The translations under genes and the position numbers were made by a program. A DNA stretch of 64,000 bases from Ktedonobacterales bacterium (lineage in GTDB: Bacteria; Chloroflexota; Ktedonobacteria; Ktedonobacterales; DATBGS01), in NCBI GenBank assembly GCA_036557285.1, contig DATBHW010000022.1, forward strand, positions 40,313 to 104,312, given 5' to 3'. Shown piece after piece: positions 34,052 to 44,438 of this stretch (positions are counted from its first letter, which is position 1; every line of letters starts with the position of its first letter). The notes under the pieces were generated by a model. It did not search any database. It was given only the letters and a program-made list of their open reading frames with translations, and was not told the origin of the DNA.

Positions 34052-34840
34052 TCACCAGATGCCTTTCATGATGCCGCCGTCAACCGGGATGCTGGCGCCG
34101 GTGATGTAAGCGGCCTGGCGCGAGGCGAGGAACGCAACCAGAGCCGCCAGTTCTTCCGGTTCGCCCAGGCGTCCCAACGGGATGTCTTTTTCCACCTGCT
34201 TGATGGCTTCTTCCAGGGAGATGCCAAGCTGCTGGGCGGTGCGCTCGCGCAGGGAACGCTGGCGGGCGGTCATGATGCTTCCGGTAATGATGTTGTTGAT
34301 GGTGATGTGATCTGGCCCTAGCTCTCTGGCAAGCGTCTTTGCCAGGCCGATGACCCCAGGGCGGATGCTGTTGGAGAGGATCAGGCCCTCGATAGGCTCG
34401 CGCACCGAGGTGGAGACGAGGGTGATGATGCGCCCGCCACCCTGACGGCGCATATGCGGGAGCGCGGCGTTGACGAGCCGGACAACGCTCATCAAATTGA
34501 GTTGAAACGCCTGCTCCCACTGCTCTTCGTTCACCGAGGCGAAGGTTCCCGGCGGCGGGCCACCGGCGTTGCAGATGAGAATATCAAGCCGCCCAAACTC
34601 ACTGGCCGCGCGCTCGACCACCTGGCGAATCTGGTCTGGCCGGGTGACATCCGCCTGGATGGCGAGTGCCTGGACGCCACGAGCCCGCGCGGCTGCGGCG
34701 GTTTCGTTCAGCGCGTCCAGATCGCGGGCAAAGACGGCGACGTTGACACCCTCAGCCGCCAGGGCCAGCGCGCAGGCGCGCCCCAGTCCTTTACTGGCAG
34801 CGGCAATGACCGCTCCCTGGCCTTTGATACCAAAATCCAT
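34052..34840 (-). CDS. Short-chain dehydrogenase/reductase without the YxxxK motif
   Basis: 262 residues. Rossmann start GAVIAAASKGLGRA replaces the usual TGxxxGIG loop, and NAGG is present. The catalytic Ser lies in LVSTSV, but at the Tyr-x3-Lys site the sequence is LSNSIRPGVIGLAK, so the Tyr is Ser and the Lys is Arg. This variation is recurrent in a recognised SDR subgroup related to FabG, and its activity is uncertain. AAGGAG lies 7 nt before the ATG at 34840; the ATG at 34846 is too close to it. It ends with the HicB gene 49 bp upstream on the same strand. Confidence 0.82.
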   Translation of the reverse strand: MDFGIKGQGAVIAAASKGLGRACALALAAEGVNVAVFARDLDALNETAAAARARGVQALAIQADVTRPDQIRQVVERAASEFGRLDILICNAGGPPPGTFASVNEEQWEQAFQLNLMSVVRLVNAALPHMRRQGGGRIITLVSTSVREPIEGLILSNSIRPGVIGLAKTLARELGPDHITINNIITGSIMTARQRSLRERTAQQLGISLEEAIKQVEKDIPLGRLGEPEELAALVAFLASRQAAYITGASIPVDGGIMKGIW

Positions 34841-34889
34841 CGCCATGCTCCTTCTGTTGTATTTTTTTTGCTGCGCTACGCAAGGAACG

Positions 34890-35105
34890 CTATTTTGAGC
34901 GCCCCTGCGGCAATACTCGCCCATGCCTGGCTGCAACTTCAGCCGCCATATCAAGCACCTGCTCTGCGTTCTCCAGAGCCTCGCGCCGGGTCGCTCCATG
35001 CGTGCGCAGGGTGGGAAAGTCGGGAAACGAAGCAATATACGCCTGGTCCTCATCAGACCACGCAATCACAACGGCATAGCGCTGCACAGCGAGTGGCGCA
35101 TTCAT
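34890..35105 (-). CDS. hicB: HicB-like antitoxin
   Basis: 71 residues. The partial RNase-H-like HicB fold is visible: RYAVVIAWSDEDQAYIASFPDFP, then THGATRREALENAEQVLDMAA. HicB neutralises HicA and often represses the operon; this one is short and lacks an obvious C-terminal DNA-binding domain. It overlaps hicA by 4 bp. Confidence 0.85.
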   Translation of the reverse strand: MNAPLAVQRYAVVIAWSDEDQAYIASFPDFPTLRTHGATRREALENAEQVLDMAAEVAARHGRVLPQGRSK

Positions 35106-35332
35106 AGTTTTTTCTTCCCTTTCTGTTTCCGCTTGAGCGCCGCCAGCGCGTCACGCACATCTCTCACTTGATACGGCCTGGCATCATCGCCGTCTTGTCC
35201 AGCCAGGTTGACCGGGAACTCTGGCACATCGGGATGCTCCCACCATGTATGGCTACCCTTCCCCCGCCTGGCCTCTTCCTGAAAGCCAGCCTTCTGTAGT
35301 TCAGCGCGCAACTGGCGTACTTTCGGCGGCAT
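35102..35332 (-). CDS. hicA: HicA-like mRNA interferase toxin
   Basis: 76 residues. HicA fold of the double-stranded-RNA-binding type with the catalytic His in RRGKGSHTWWEHPD, then a beta strand with FPVNLAG and the C-terminal helix RDVRDALAALKRK. Toxin first, antitoxin second with ATGA overlap is the classic hicAB order. I took the ATG at 35332; an ATG at 35347 is possible. The tail KRKQKGKKKL is unusually basic. Confidence 0.85.
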   Translation of the reverse strand: MPPKVRQLRAELQKAGFQEEARRGKGSHTWWEHPDVPEFPVNLAGQDGDDARPYQVRDVRDALAALKRKQKGKKKL

Positions 35333-35512
35333 TCCCTTCTCTCCCATCCTAACATATTCTGCCCCGCGCCGTACATACGATAAAAGCTCTCACTGAGGTA
35401 TGACCAGGATTCGCATTTACGGTACACCGCCTGTCAAGCTTCTCTCTGGCTAACAATTTATCTTCGCGCTTTCTCCTCGCTCCAAAGGTTTAGAAATCGG
35501 ACCAAAAATATC

Positions 35513-35550
35513 TTGACTTGTTTGTTTTTTGGGAGTATCCTTGCTATAGG
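35513..35550 (+). promoter_or_regulatory. Promoter(s) for the propeller gene
   Basis: Two overlapping candidates: TTGACT (35513-35518), 17 nt, TATCCT (35536-35541); and TTGTTT (35522-35527), 17 nt, TATAGG (35545-35550) with TGC before it. Confidence 0.5.
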
Positions 35551-35598
35551 CTGGCAGTCTGATAAGCGCAAAGCCGCATATCGCATGGAGCCAGCATC

Positions 35599-36849
35599 TT
35601 GAGCAACTCGGAGCGTGTGCGCCGCCCGTCCCAGTCGTTTCACCCTTCGCCTCCGGCGCCACCCAGGCAGCGCCGGAGGCTGCTCCCTGTTCTCAGCGTA
35701 GTGGTTGTGGTGGTAGTGGTGGTCGCTCTGGGTGTCGCGCTCTTGAAAAGCGGGCTGTTTTCTCAGCCGGAGACAGGCCAGGCCCCTGTCGCGGCTTCTA
35801 CCGCTGCCGCTTCCCCTCAGCCAACTGACGCCCCTCTTCAAGCGTCGGCCTATGTGGCAACGTTTGGTGATTCGCTCTACGGCATTTCTATGACTTCAGC
35901 CAGCGATGGCTGGGCGGTTGGCAGTGATCGCGGGATACCCCTGATCTTGCGCTACACGGGCCATCGTTGGGAACGCATCACGAACGCGATTGGCGGCGGC
36001 TTTCAGGCGAAGGATGTGACGCTGACCCAGGTGGCGATGCTTTCAGCGACGAATGGCTGGGCGGTTGGCAGCTACCACGACGCCGCTAACACCCTCTTCG
36101 GCCTGATTCTGCGCTATAACGGGAGCCGCTGGATGCCGCAGATGTCGCTGCCCAGGGTGAATCTGAACGGGCTGGCGATGCTTTCGGCCAGTGACGGCTG
36201 GGCGGTTGGAGGGGATGACCATCAGCAAGGGGTCTTGCTGCATTATACAGGCGCCACCTGGCAGGTGATTCCCCTGGCGACGATGACGTTGAATCAGGTG
36301 GTCATGACTGCGCCAACAGATGGCTGGATCGTTGGGCAGTCAGAGGACAGCGGCTTTGGCGCCTGGCATTACGATGGGAAGACCTGGACCCAGGTAAGGA
36401 TTCCTGGAGTGGATATTAGCCACATAGCCATGACTTCGGCCAACGATGGCTGGGCGGTTGGCTTCAAGCGTCCTGCTGGAGCAGGGAACGCGCTCATTGC
36501 CGATGGGTCATATGGCGGCGATACGGTCTTTGCGCACTATGATGGGAAGACCTGGACAGCCATGCAAACCTTCACGACACCGATGAATGTAAAGAGCCTT
36601 GCGCTGGATGCGCCTGACGATGGCTGGGCGTTTGGCTCCGTCGCCAAAGCGGTGATTGACTCAACAACGCTCTATCTGCATTACACTGGCGGGCAATGGA
36701 AGCAGGTAACTGGGCCGGAATTGAATGGGTATGACCTGGCTGTTTTGCTGCTTTCGGCGAGCGACGGCTGGGCCGTTTCAGATGACGGGGCCATTTTGCG
36801 CTATCAGCACAACGCCTGGAAGATGGTGGTTAGCCCAGGGACCAAGTGA
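35599..36849 (+). CDS. Membrane-anchored seven-repeat beta-propeller protein
   Basis: 416 residues. Start TTG at 35599 with GGAG 8 nt upstream; the nearby ATG runs into a stop. A Pro/Arg-rich cytoplasmic start is followed by a membrane helix that is almost all Val (about 33-50). Outside lie seven repeats of about 45-55 residues, each with an (A/S/T)x-DGWAVG-like motif (DGWAVGS, NGWAVGS, DGWAVGG, DGWIVGQ, DGWAVGF, DGWAFGS, DGWAVSD). Seven repeats suggest a closed propeller of the BNR/YCF48-like kind. The partner is unknown. Confidence 0.75.
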   Translation: MSNSERVRRPSQSFHPSPPAPPRQRRRLLPVLSVVVVVVVVVALGVALLKSGLFSQPETGQAPVAASTAAASPQPTDAPLQASAYVATFGDSLYGISMTSASDGWAVGSDRGIPLILRYTGHRWERITNAIGGGFQAKDVTLTQVAMLSATNGWAVGSYHDAANTLFGLILRYNGSRWMPQMSLPRVNLNGLAMLSASDGWAVGGDDHQQGVLLHYTGATWQVIPLATMTLNQVVMTAPTDGWIVGQSEDSGFGAWHYDGKTWTQVRIPGVDISHIAMTSANDGWAVGFKRPAGAGNALIADGSYGGDTVFAHYDGKTWTAMQTFTTPMNVKSLALDAPDDGWAFGSVAKAVIDSTTLYLHYTGGQWKQVTGPELNGYDLAVLLLSASDGWAVSDDGAILRYQHNAWKMVVSPGTK

Positions 36850-36884
36850 GCGTATCACCTTGCGGGGGCGCGCAGCCAATTGGC

Positions 36885-38263
<1,379 letters not shown>

Positions 38264-38275
38264 GCAACGGTGGGG

Positions 38276-38746
38276 CTATCCCCCCCGGTGGCGCCGGTAG
38301 CGCATTTTGAGCTGGAGGATTTTCCACTGCGTTACTACAAAACGAAAAGGGCGTGGTAGTGATCGCTTTGGCGCGCTGGTCTCCCCATACCAGGAGCGCC
38401 CATAGAGAGGGCGGCGGCTCTCTCGCCAGGGGGTGATAATGCCCATAATGATACAAACAAACGCCAGAACAGCCAGAAATCCCGTCAATACATTGCCGGT
38501 CTGCGCATTGACATAAGCGAAGCCTGCCGCGATTAACCCCAGGAGGATTCCGGCAAGAAAGCACCACTCTGATGTTGAGAAGTTGAGGTGAAGAGAGGGC
38601 CGCGCCGGCCTGGGTCGCATCGGTTCCGGTCGCCTGGGCTGCCCACGCATCCGCATGTTCAGCCGCTCGCGGAAAGATGGCTTTGGCTCAGTGCGCTCCA
38701 TGTTCCGCAAGATTTCCTCAATCTCCCGCTCATATTTGTTAGGCAT
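38276..38746 (-). CDS. Small membrane protein of unknown function
   Basis: 156 residues. Charged N-terminus (PNKYEREIEEILRNME, then Arg/Pro-rich), two membrane helices (about 65-85 and 90-110), and a basic C-terminus. Start ATG at 38746 fits the promoter at 38820-38848, which rules out the ATG at 38821. It stands immediately upstream of the tRNA-obgE pair on the same strand. Confidence 0.65.
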   Translation of the reverse strand: MPNKYEREIEEILRNMERTEPKPSFRERLNMRMRGQPRRPEPMRPRPARPSLHLNFSTSEWCFLAGILLGLIAAGFAYVNAQTGNVLTGFLAVLAFVCIIMGIITPWRESRRPLYGRSWYGETSAPKRSLPRPFRFVVTQWKILQLKMRYRRHRGG

Positions 38747-38819
38747 GACCGGCACCCCCCGATTTACCGGAAGAGCAGGATTTGTCGCTATGCGAAGCGC
38801 CTCTGCTGTGTTTGCTATC

Positions 38820-38848
38820 ATTATACCTTACTTCAAGGTTCTGCACAA
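38820..38848 (-). promoter_or_regulatory. Promoter for the small membrane protein (and perhaps tRNA-obgE)
   Basis: On the minus strand TTGTGC (38843-38848), 17 nt, TATAAT (38820-38825). Confidence 0.6.
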
Positions 38849-39179
38849 GCATGCTTTAGTTGTCTCCAGGCTGCCCTGCTCTCCCGCTCTGCACACCTTT
38901 CAGCGGATGCAGCGTTGATATGGATGATGGTTCTCATAGGGGTGATTGCTGCACCAGGCTCTGATGTGCTACTGCCGGTATCGGAGAAAGAGATGGAAGA
39001 ATGGCGCTCTCTACTCGATGTTTGGCGCAAGAATAATGCCATCCTGCAACCAGCCCAACCAGTGCCTTCGCTTGAAATGCTCCTGCGTTCATCTCATTTC
39101 AGGACTGGCAGCGTCGGGGGATTATGCCCGCTATAGGATAGCTAGTTCCTGACGAAATTGCAAGCCGGAGTGTGCCAGC
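38849..39179. other. Stretch without supportable gene
   Basis: About 330 bp with a short rightward open frame (from about 38920, MVLIGVIAAPGSD onward to 39136) that has no Shine-Dalgarno, no promoter and no family match. It may be a gene remnant. Confidence 0.35.
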
Positions 39180-39489
39180 GGTTCTGCCAAAAAGCGGGGT
39201 CACTGGTAGCGCCGCCGGGACGGCGGCAGGGGGCTGTGGGGCGGTGTACCCGTAGCGCCGCCATCCCTTCGGGAAGGGCCGCTTGCCTCGGCTATGCCTC
39301 GGCACTCTCGCTCCCGTTGGTCGCTCGCGCGTCCCTCCTGGCGGCCAGCGTTGGCCTGCTGGCGCCGTGGCCCGGAGGGCGAACGCGCGCCCTGGCGCAG
39401 CGTTGAGCCGCCGTCCCGGCGGCGCTACAGGTGGCTAGCCGCCAGGAAGGCGGCGCTACAGGTGGCAACCCCCGATAATTGGTGGAACC
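39180..39489. repeat. Composite palindromic repeat, copy F (310 bp)
   Basis: Left end GGTTCTGCCA, then GCGGGGTCACTGGTAGCGCC; right end ACCCCCGATAATTGGTGGAA followed by CC. Inside it carries two tandem palindrome cores (GGTAGCGCCGCC with GACGGCGGC, then CGTAGCGCCGCC), GGGAAGGGCCGCTTGCCTCG, and the inverted GCTCCCGTTGGTCGCTCG module found in copies C and D. It looks like nested insertion of the same family. Confidence 0.75.
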
Positions 39490-39611
39490 CGTGCCAGCAG
39501 CCGTTTGCCCAGACTTTCTTCTCAATATCCAGGTGTATAGGTTCATTTACTGTCGTATAAGCTGATGCCATATATCCTCCAGGCGCCCGATCCCAGAGAT
39601 GCTGAGGCTGC

Positions 39612-40460
39612 TCAGGCAGTTACCTGTTGCAGCAGCCAGTGGTTCAGGTAGAAGAGTCCTACCAGTTCTCCAACCGCCATCAAGAAGGCAGCCGAGAAAA
39701 ATGGGAAGAGCTGGCGATAGGTGTTCAGCAAGCAGGCTTTGCCAGAGACAGCGACAATAACAGTGAGATTGATCAGGCAGAGTGCCGTTATTACGCCGAA
39801 TGAACTCAGAATTGCTACGGGATACAGGAAGATTGCCGCCTGTGTCCCGACTGCCAGAAACGCCAGCGCCAGGATCGGCAGCAGGCGCAGAAGCTGCCAC
39901 CAGGAGTCTACGCTGCGCTGTTCGCCCATCTCTTTCCAGAGAACGGAGTTGGTGACGGGCATCAGGAAACAGGCCATAGAAGCGCCGGTCAGCAGCCCGG
40001 TGGTGAGGCGGATCAGGTTATGTGGCTGATAGAGATGTGGCAGGCGCAGATCGAGAAAGAGCGAGTTCAAGCCATCAATACCAAGCGCGGCGATACAGAT
40101 GAACATGACCAGCGCCAGCGGCCAGCGAGGAAATTGGGCGGCGCGTCCACGTCCGGTCAGAAAGAGGGTTACAAAGGCAATCGTATAGCCCAGATAGATG
40201 CCGGTGTTGCGGGCGCACAGCGGCAGGCGCTGGCCGTCGGGATAGAAGGAGTGAGTGGGAAGCTGGGCGCAGATGCCTCCATCCAAGGCGCGCAAGCGGT
40301 CGAGCAGAGTGGCCCCCGGCCAGAAGACCATGACGGCTGCCAGCGCCACCAGAGCGCCTGCCGAGCCGATGATGAGCCAGGTTGGCGGGCCAGAAGACGG
40401 CTCTTCCGCCGCCATCTGCGCGGTTTCTCTTTCTGCGGCTTCCATTGACGGTGTTGTCAT
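39612..40460 (-). CDS. DUF2085 membrane protein
   Basis: 282 residues, about six membrane helices. The DUF2085 signature is clear: ICAQLPTHSFYPDG then LPLCARNTGIYLGY with the two Cys. Function of the family is unknown. AAAGGTGG precedes the ATG by 7 nt. It is 129 bp downstream of the CcdA-like gene and may share its transcript. Confidence 0.82.
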   Translation of the reverse strand: MTTPSMEAAERETAQMAAEEPSSGPPTWLIIGSAGALVALAAVMVFWPGATLLDRLRALDGGICAQLPTHSFYPDGQRLPLCARNTGIYLGYTIAFVTLFLTGRGRAAQFPRWPLALVMFICIAALGIDGLNSLFLDLRLPHLYQPHNLIRLTTGLLTGASMACFLMPVTNSVLWKEMGEQRSVDSWWQLLRLLPILALAFLAVGTQAAIFLYPVAILSSFGVITALCLINLTVIVAVSGKACLLNTYRQLFPFFSAAFLMAVGELVGLFYLNHWLLQQVTA

Positions 40461-40589
40461 ATCGCTGCCACCTTTGCCTCCAGATTGCTTGCACCATTTC
40501 TTTCGACGGTTTTCTCAGCCTGCTTTATCCCCTTACAGTAGTATACCAGGCGAGGTAACTATCTCAAGACTCCATCAGCTATACACGGT

Positions 40590-41312
40590 TTAACCGCTGA
40601 CGGGGAGGAAATTGAAATATTGGGGCAGATAATTGATCAGTCCAAGGAACATGGCTATACCGACCACGACCAGCAGCGCCCCTGTAGCAATCTCGATCTT
40701 CCCCAGATGGGGCTTGAGGCGTTTGAGCCAGCCTGAGACCATGTTGGCGGCCAGGCCCATTGCCAGGAAAGGCAGCCCCAGGCCGAGCGAATAGACTGCC
40801 AGCAGGGCTATGCCGGTTTGTAAGGTCTGGCTGGCGCCCGCCAGGAGCAAGATGCTGCCCAAAATGACGCCGACACAGGGCGTCCAGCCGATGGAGAAGA
40901 TCACGCCCATTAAGAAGGAGGCAGGGAAGCCTGGTCGGCTGATGCGGTAGTGAAAGCGGGCCTCGCGGTACAAAAACGGGAGCCGCCACAGACCGGCGAG
41001 GTGTATCCCCAGGATCACGAGGATGATGCCGCCGACCTGGCGGAATAAGATCTGGTGATCCTTGAGGAAATGTCCGATCACACTGGCCGTCGCTCCCAGC
41101 GCGATGAAGGCCAGCGAGAAGCCCAGGACAAAGAGGAGGGCGTGCAGAAACGTATACAGGCGCATGGAGGGGGTGCGCTGCTCAGTGGACTGGATGACGC
41201 TTGGCCCGACGAGCTGCGCCAGATAAATAGGCGCGAGGGGCAAGACACACGGAGAGAGGAACGAGGCCAGCCCCGCGCTAAAAGCGATGGCAAAGGTGAT
41301 TGAGGTGTTCAT
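40590..41312 (-). CDS. CcdA-like thiol-disulphide transporter
   Basis: 240 residues with six membrane helices. The paired redox Cys are in FLSPCVLPL (helix 1) and GWTPCVGVI (helix 4), the pattern of CcdA/DsbD-beta proteins that move reducing power across the membrane. It starts 21 bp after the ABC permease stop. No thioredoxin-like partner is encoded beside it. Confidence 0.9.
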   Translation of the reverse strand: MNTSITFAIAFSAGLASFLSPCVLPLAPIYLAQLVGPSVIQSTEQRTPSMRLYTFLHALLFVLGFSLAFIALGATASVIGHFLKDHQILFRQVGGIILVILGIHLAGLWRLPFLYREARFHYRISRPGFPASFLMGVIFSIGWTPCVGVILGSILLLAGASQTLQTGIALLAVYSLGLGLPFLAMGLAANMVSGWLKRLKPHLGKIEIATGALLVVVGIAMFLGLINYLPQYFNFLPVSG

Positions 41313-41333
41313 GTCGGCTTAGTCTCTGCGCCC

Positions 41334-43115
41334 TCACTCTCTGGTGGTTTGCGCCAGAATCTCTGGTATGCGCTGCTCCAGGCGAGGAGCGATGAATCGT
41401 GTTGCCCCCTGGTGAATGATTAGACCATAGAGCAAGGCGAGTGGCAAGGTGATGGTCAGTATATCGGGCGCGCTCAAGATGAGCGGTAAGACCACGCCAG
41501 CAATCACTGGCGCAAGCACCACCAGCGTTACGCCTAGAGAGAACATACCCATCAGCGAGCGTAAACAGCCGGATTCGGGTGAGCCGCTGGCTGAAGCGCC
41601 CATTCTAAATTGGGGTACGCGGAACGGCAGCAGCACTGATAGGATATTGCCACACCCCATCATCACGGCAATGGCCGCCATGCCAACGACGATAGCAGGG
41701 ATATAATAGCCCCAGCTATTGGTAATAAAGGCGAAAGCGGCGGCAATGAGGACTTGTTCGCCAAATGCGACGCTTGCTACCGCCAGATTCTTCCCCCAGA
41801 AAATATACTGCGGGCGCACCGGAAAAAGGAAGAGCGTGGTGAGCGCCTGGCGCTCAAGGCCGAAGATATTCAGCGAAAAGTTCATCGCCATAAAGAGCGG
41901 GGCCAGGCACGAGAAAAGCACTGTCCAGGGGCGCTCATTGGGATCACCGGGACGCGAGCCAAAGAGTGGCCCTACAAAAAGCACGATCAGGATAAAGAAC
42001 GAGCTAAGCATGCTCGCCTTCATCTGGGGGTCGCGCCAGAAGTAGCGCATCTCTTTGACAAAGATGGCGCGAACCGACGGAGGCAGAAACCTCCTGGCGC
42101 GCTGCATGGAGGAAGCCGCCCTGGCAGCCAGGCTGGGCGCGGCGTTCTCGCTGCTGCGCGGCATGCTGATCGCCCGGTTGGCGCTGGCCCCTCCAGGTAT
42201 CGCAGCAGCCAGTTCTGCGCCTTGGGAGATGCTGGCGGTTTGTCCAGTTTGTCTGGGCAGGCGTATCTGGCGGCGCTGGCGGCGCGTCTGCTGGGGTCCA
42301 GATTCGGCCATCGCCAGCCCACGATCCAGCATCACCATCCAGGCCCAGAGCAGGGGAATGGCGCACGCGGCGCTGACGGCGAGCCACCCCAGGGCTGAAA
42401 GCCAGGCGCCCTCGTTAGCCCTGACGATGGCCCATCCGGCCATGCCTGGCGGGGTGAAGCGCAGGTACTGCGCCAGGTGAATGAGGGCGAGATCGCTGCT
42501 ATCAAACTTATTGAACTGGCGGACGATCACTTGCTGCCCAATAGAACAGGCGGAGCCAAAGAGGGCGAAGACGATAATGGTCAGGTCTCGATAGCGTCGG
42601 CTGCGCAGCAGGCCCATAAATGTCGCCAGCACGAGTTGACTCAGCCCGACAATATGGACATAGGCCACCAATAAGGCGGGAAGGATCATCAACAGCGTGA
42701 CTGGTGGAACGCCCCAACCAAGCAAAATGGCGAAGAACAGGGCGGCGATGCCCAGGGTGGGAATGTCCAGCAAGGTGGCGAGCAAAAGGCTGATCATGCG
42801 TTCGACGCGCGTGAGCGGATAGAGCGTGAGTTTGGTAACATCTAGCCCTTCGTTGACGCTGAATTCGAGCAGAGGCAGCAGCGACCAGAAGAGATACAAC
42901 CCGACCAGGACCATCAGCAGGAGTTCCCTTGCTTCTGAGTGAGGCAGGGCGACATATCCGGCGAAGGTACCCAGTGCGATGCCTCCCAGGAATGGGATGG
43001 CGATCAGCAGCAGCAAGATACCACCGAGCAGGCGGCGCCAGTCACGCGTGTAGCCGCGCAGCAGCAGTTTCGTGCGCAGCCAGAAGAGCCAGTAGATATT
43101 TGACCAGTGAATCAT
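41334..43115 (-). CDS. ABC-2-type permease
   Basis: 593 residues with about twelve hydrophobic segments; a polar Gln/Arg/Ala-rich loop (about 295-385) lies between two membrane halves. The upstream ATPase gene ends 47 bp earlier, so the two form an ABC exporter. I took the ATG at 43115 because MIHWSNIYWLFWLRTKLLLR is a plausible N-terminus; no Shine-Dalgarno is visible and a long in-frame extension through the ATPase 3' end is unlikely. Cargo unknown. Confidence 0.8.
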   Translation of the reverse strand: MIHWSNIYWLFWLRTKLLLRGYTRDWRRLLGGILLLLIAIPFLGGIALGTFAGYVALPHSEARELLLMVLVGLYLFWSLLPLLEFSVNEGLDVTKLTLYPLTRVERMISLLLATLLDIPTLGIAALFFAILLGWGVPPVTLLMILPALLVAYVHIVGLSQLVLATFMGLLRSRRYRDLTIIVFALFGSACSIGQQVIVRQFNKFDSSDLALIHLAQYLRFTPPGMAGWAIVRANEGAWLSALGWLAVSAACAIPLLWAWMVMLDRGLAMAESGPQQTRRQRRQIRLPRQTGQTASISQGAELAAAIPGGASANRAISMPRSSENAAPSLAARAASSMQRARRFLPPSVRAIFVKEMRYFWRDPQMKASMLSSFFILIVLFVGPLFGSRPGDPNERPWTVLFSCLAPLFMAMNFSLNIFGLERQALTTLFLFPVRPQYIFWGKNLAVASVAFGEQVLIAAAFAFITNSWGYYIPAIVVGMAAIAVMMGCGNILSVLLPFRVPQFRMGASASGSPESGCLRSLMGMFSLGVTLVVLAPVIAGVVLPLILSAPDILTITLPLALLYGLIIHQGATRFIAPRLEQRIPEILAQTTRE

Positions 43116-43162
43116 TCGCTGGCGCGGAGGAGGCGCAGTTTTGCTCGCGCGCGGTGTGGAGG

Positions 43163-44002
43163 CTACTCCAGCCAACTGAGGTTTCCCCCTTCCTGGCGCG
43201 CGCCCACCACCTGGAGGAAAATATCTTCGAGCGTCGCGGCTTCCTGGGTCTGTCCGTCGCGCGCGCCGCGCTCGCGTAGTTCCTGCAATGTGCCTTCGGC
43301 GACGAGGCTGCCTTGATTGATGATGCCTACCCGGCTGCACAGGCGCTCGACCACTTCCATGATATGGGAAGAGAAGAAGATAGTGACGCCCGCGCCCGTG
43401 AGGTCGCGCAGAATATTGCGGATGATGCGTGAACTGATCGGGTCAATGCCCTCAAACGGCTCATCCAGAAAAAGAACCTGCGGGCGATGGATGAGGGCAG
43501 CGGCCAGCGCGATCTTCTTGCGCATGCCCACCGAGTAATCCACGATCAATTTATCGGCGTCGCTTGCCAGCGTCAGGATCGTGAGCAAATCTTCCGAGCG
43601 GCGGCTGATTTCTCCCTTGTCCAATCCGTACATATGCCCGGCGAAGGTCAGGAATTCGCGCCCGCTCAGGCGATCATACAGATTCAGTTGCTCTGGCAAA
43701 ACGCCCATCAGCCTGCGCGCCGCCAGGGGATCGCGCCAGACATCAACGCCGCCGACCCAGACGCGGCCCGCTGTTGGGCGCAGCAACCCGACCATCAATT
43801 TGATGGTGGTGGACTTTCCTGCGCCGTTGGGGCCAAGGAAACCAAAAAACTCTCCCCGCTGTACGGTCAAGTTGAGAGCATTGACAGCAATCTTGGGGCC
43901 GAAGGCGCGGACCAGCCCCTGCGTTACAATTGCCGCCTGGGGGTCAATTGCGCCGTTCAAGTGGTCGGCAGAGGACTGGGGAAATTGCGAAATTGAAGCC
44001 AT
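43163..44002 (-). CDS. ABC transporter ATP-binding protein
   Basis: 279 residues. Walker A GPNGAGKSTT, the signature YSVGMRKK (a variant of LSGGQ), Walker B VLFLDEP, and the switch His in FFSSHIM. This is the CcmA/DrrA-like subfamily paired with ABC-2 permeases. First gene of the ATPase-permease-CcdA operon. Confidence 0.92.
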   Translation of the reverse strand: MASISQFPQSSADHLNGAIDPQAAIVTQGLVRAFGPKIAVNALNLTVQRGEFFGFLGPNGAGKSTTIKLMVGLLRPTAGRVWVGGVDVWRDPLAARRLMGVLPEQLNLYDRLSGREFLTFAGHMYGLDKGEISRRSEDLLTILTLASDADKLIVDYSVGMRKKIALAAALIHRPQVLFLDEPFEGIDPISSRIIRNILRDLTGAGVTIFFSSHIMEVVERLCSRVGIINQGSLVAEGTLQELRERGARDGQTQEAATLEDIFLQVVGARQEGGNLSWLE

Positions 44003-44020
44003 TGCTCTTCCTTAACATTT

Positions 44021-44062
44021 GCCTATCGTTACATGCGCCTATCGCTACATTCGCCTATTGTT
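44021..44062. repeat. Three 16-bp-spaced GCCTAT repeats
   Basis: GCCTATCGTTACAT (44021), GCCTATCGCTACAT (44037) and GCCTATTG (44053) recur with a 16-bp period directly upstream of the ABC operon start. More GCCTAT units occur around 44115, 44147 and 44271. They could be regulator sites. The rest of 44003-44328 shows nothing else. Confidence 0.4.
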
Positions 44063-44402
44063 GGCATCGCTGGAAGGCGTCTGCTATTGGCGTGGTATAC
44101 CAACGCACTCTGCGCCTATCCGTCTATGCGTAATGAACGCTACCATTGCCTATTTTCGCAAGCTACAGGCCAGAAAACAGTGATTAAAAACTCAGAACCT
44201 GCTCTTTAATTATAGAGGCCGCTGCAATTATAGGAGCTGCTGCGCTATCGCCAGACCTGGCAGCAAGCGCCTATAGCCGTACAGTAACACAGGTGATTGT
44301 ACCACACCAGAGCCGCGAAATTGACAGAAAAACCCGCCACAAGCCATGCCGTCTTTAGCGACAGGGGTCTAGGCGGGTTTCCTTTTGGGCTTTAGCCCTT
44401 CC

Positions 44403-44432
44403 TTGACGCCAGATATATTGTTATGATATACT
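44403..44432 (+). promoter_or_regulatory. Promoter of the first RHH-tnpB unit
   Basis: TTGACG (44403-44408), 18 nt, TATACT (44427-44432). The RHH start codon follows 6 nt after the -10, so the mRNA would be leaderless. Confidence 0.55.
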
Positions 44433-44438
44433 TTAGGC

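Noticed and set aside
34838..35065. 75-residue N-terminal extension of the SDR
   Set aside because: It runs through the hicB gene on the same strand in another frame, and the ATG at 34840 has a well-spaced AAGGAG.
38588..39136. 182-residue rightward open frame
   Set aside because: Its first half is antisense to the small membrane protein, and the remainder lacks a Shine-Dalgarno or family match.
43116..43340. N-terminal extension of the ABC permease
   Set aside because: It overlaps the end of the ATPase gene in another frame and encodes Arg-rich sequence unlike a permease.
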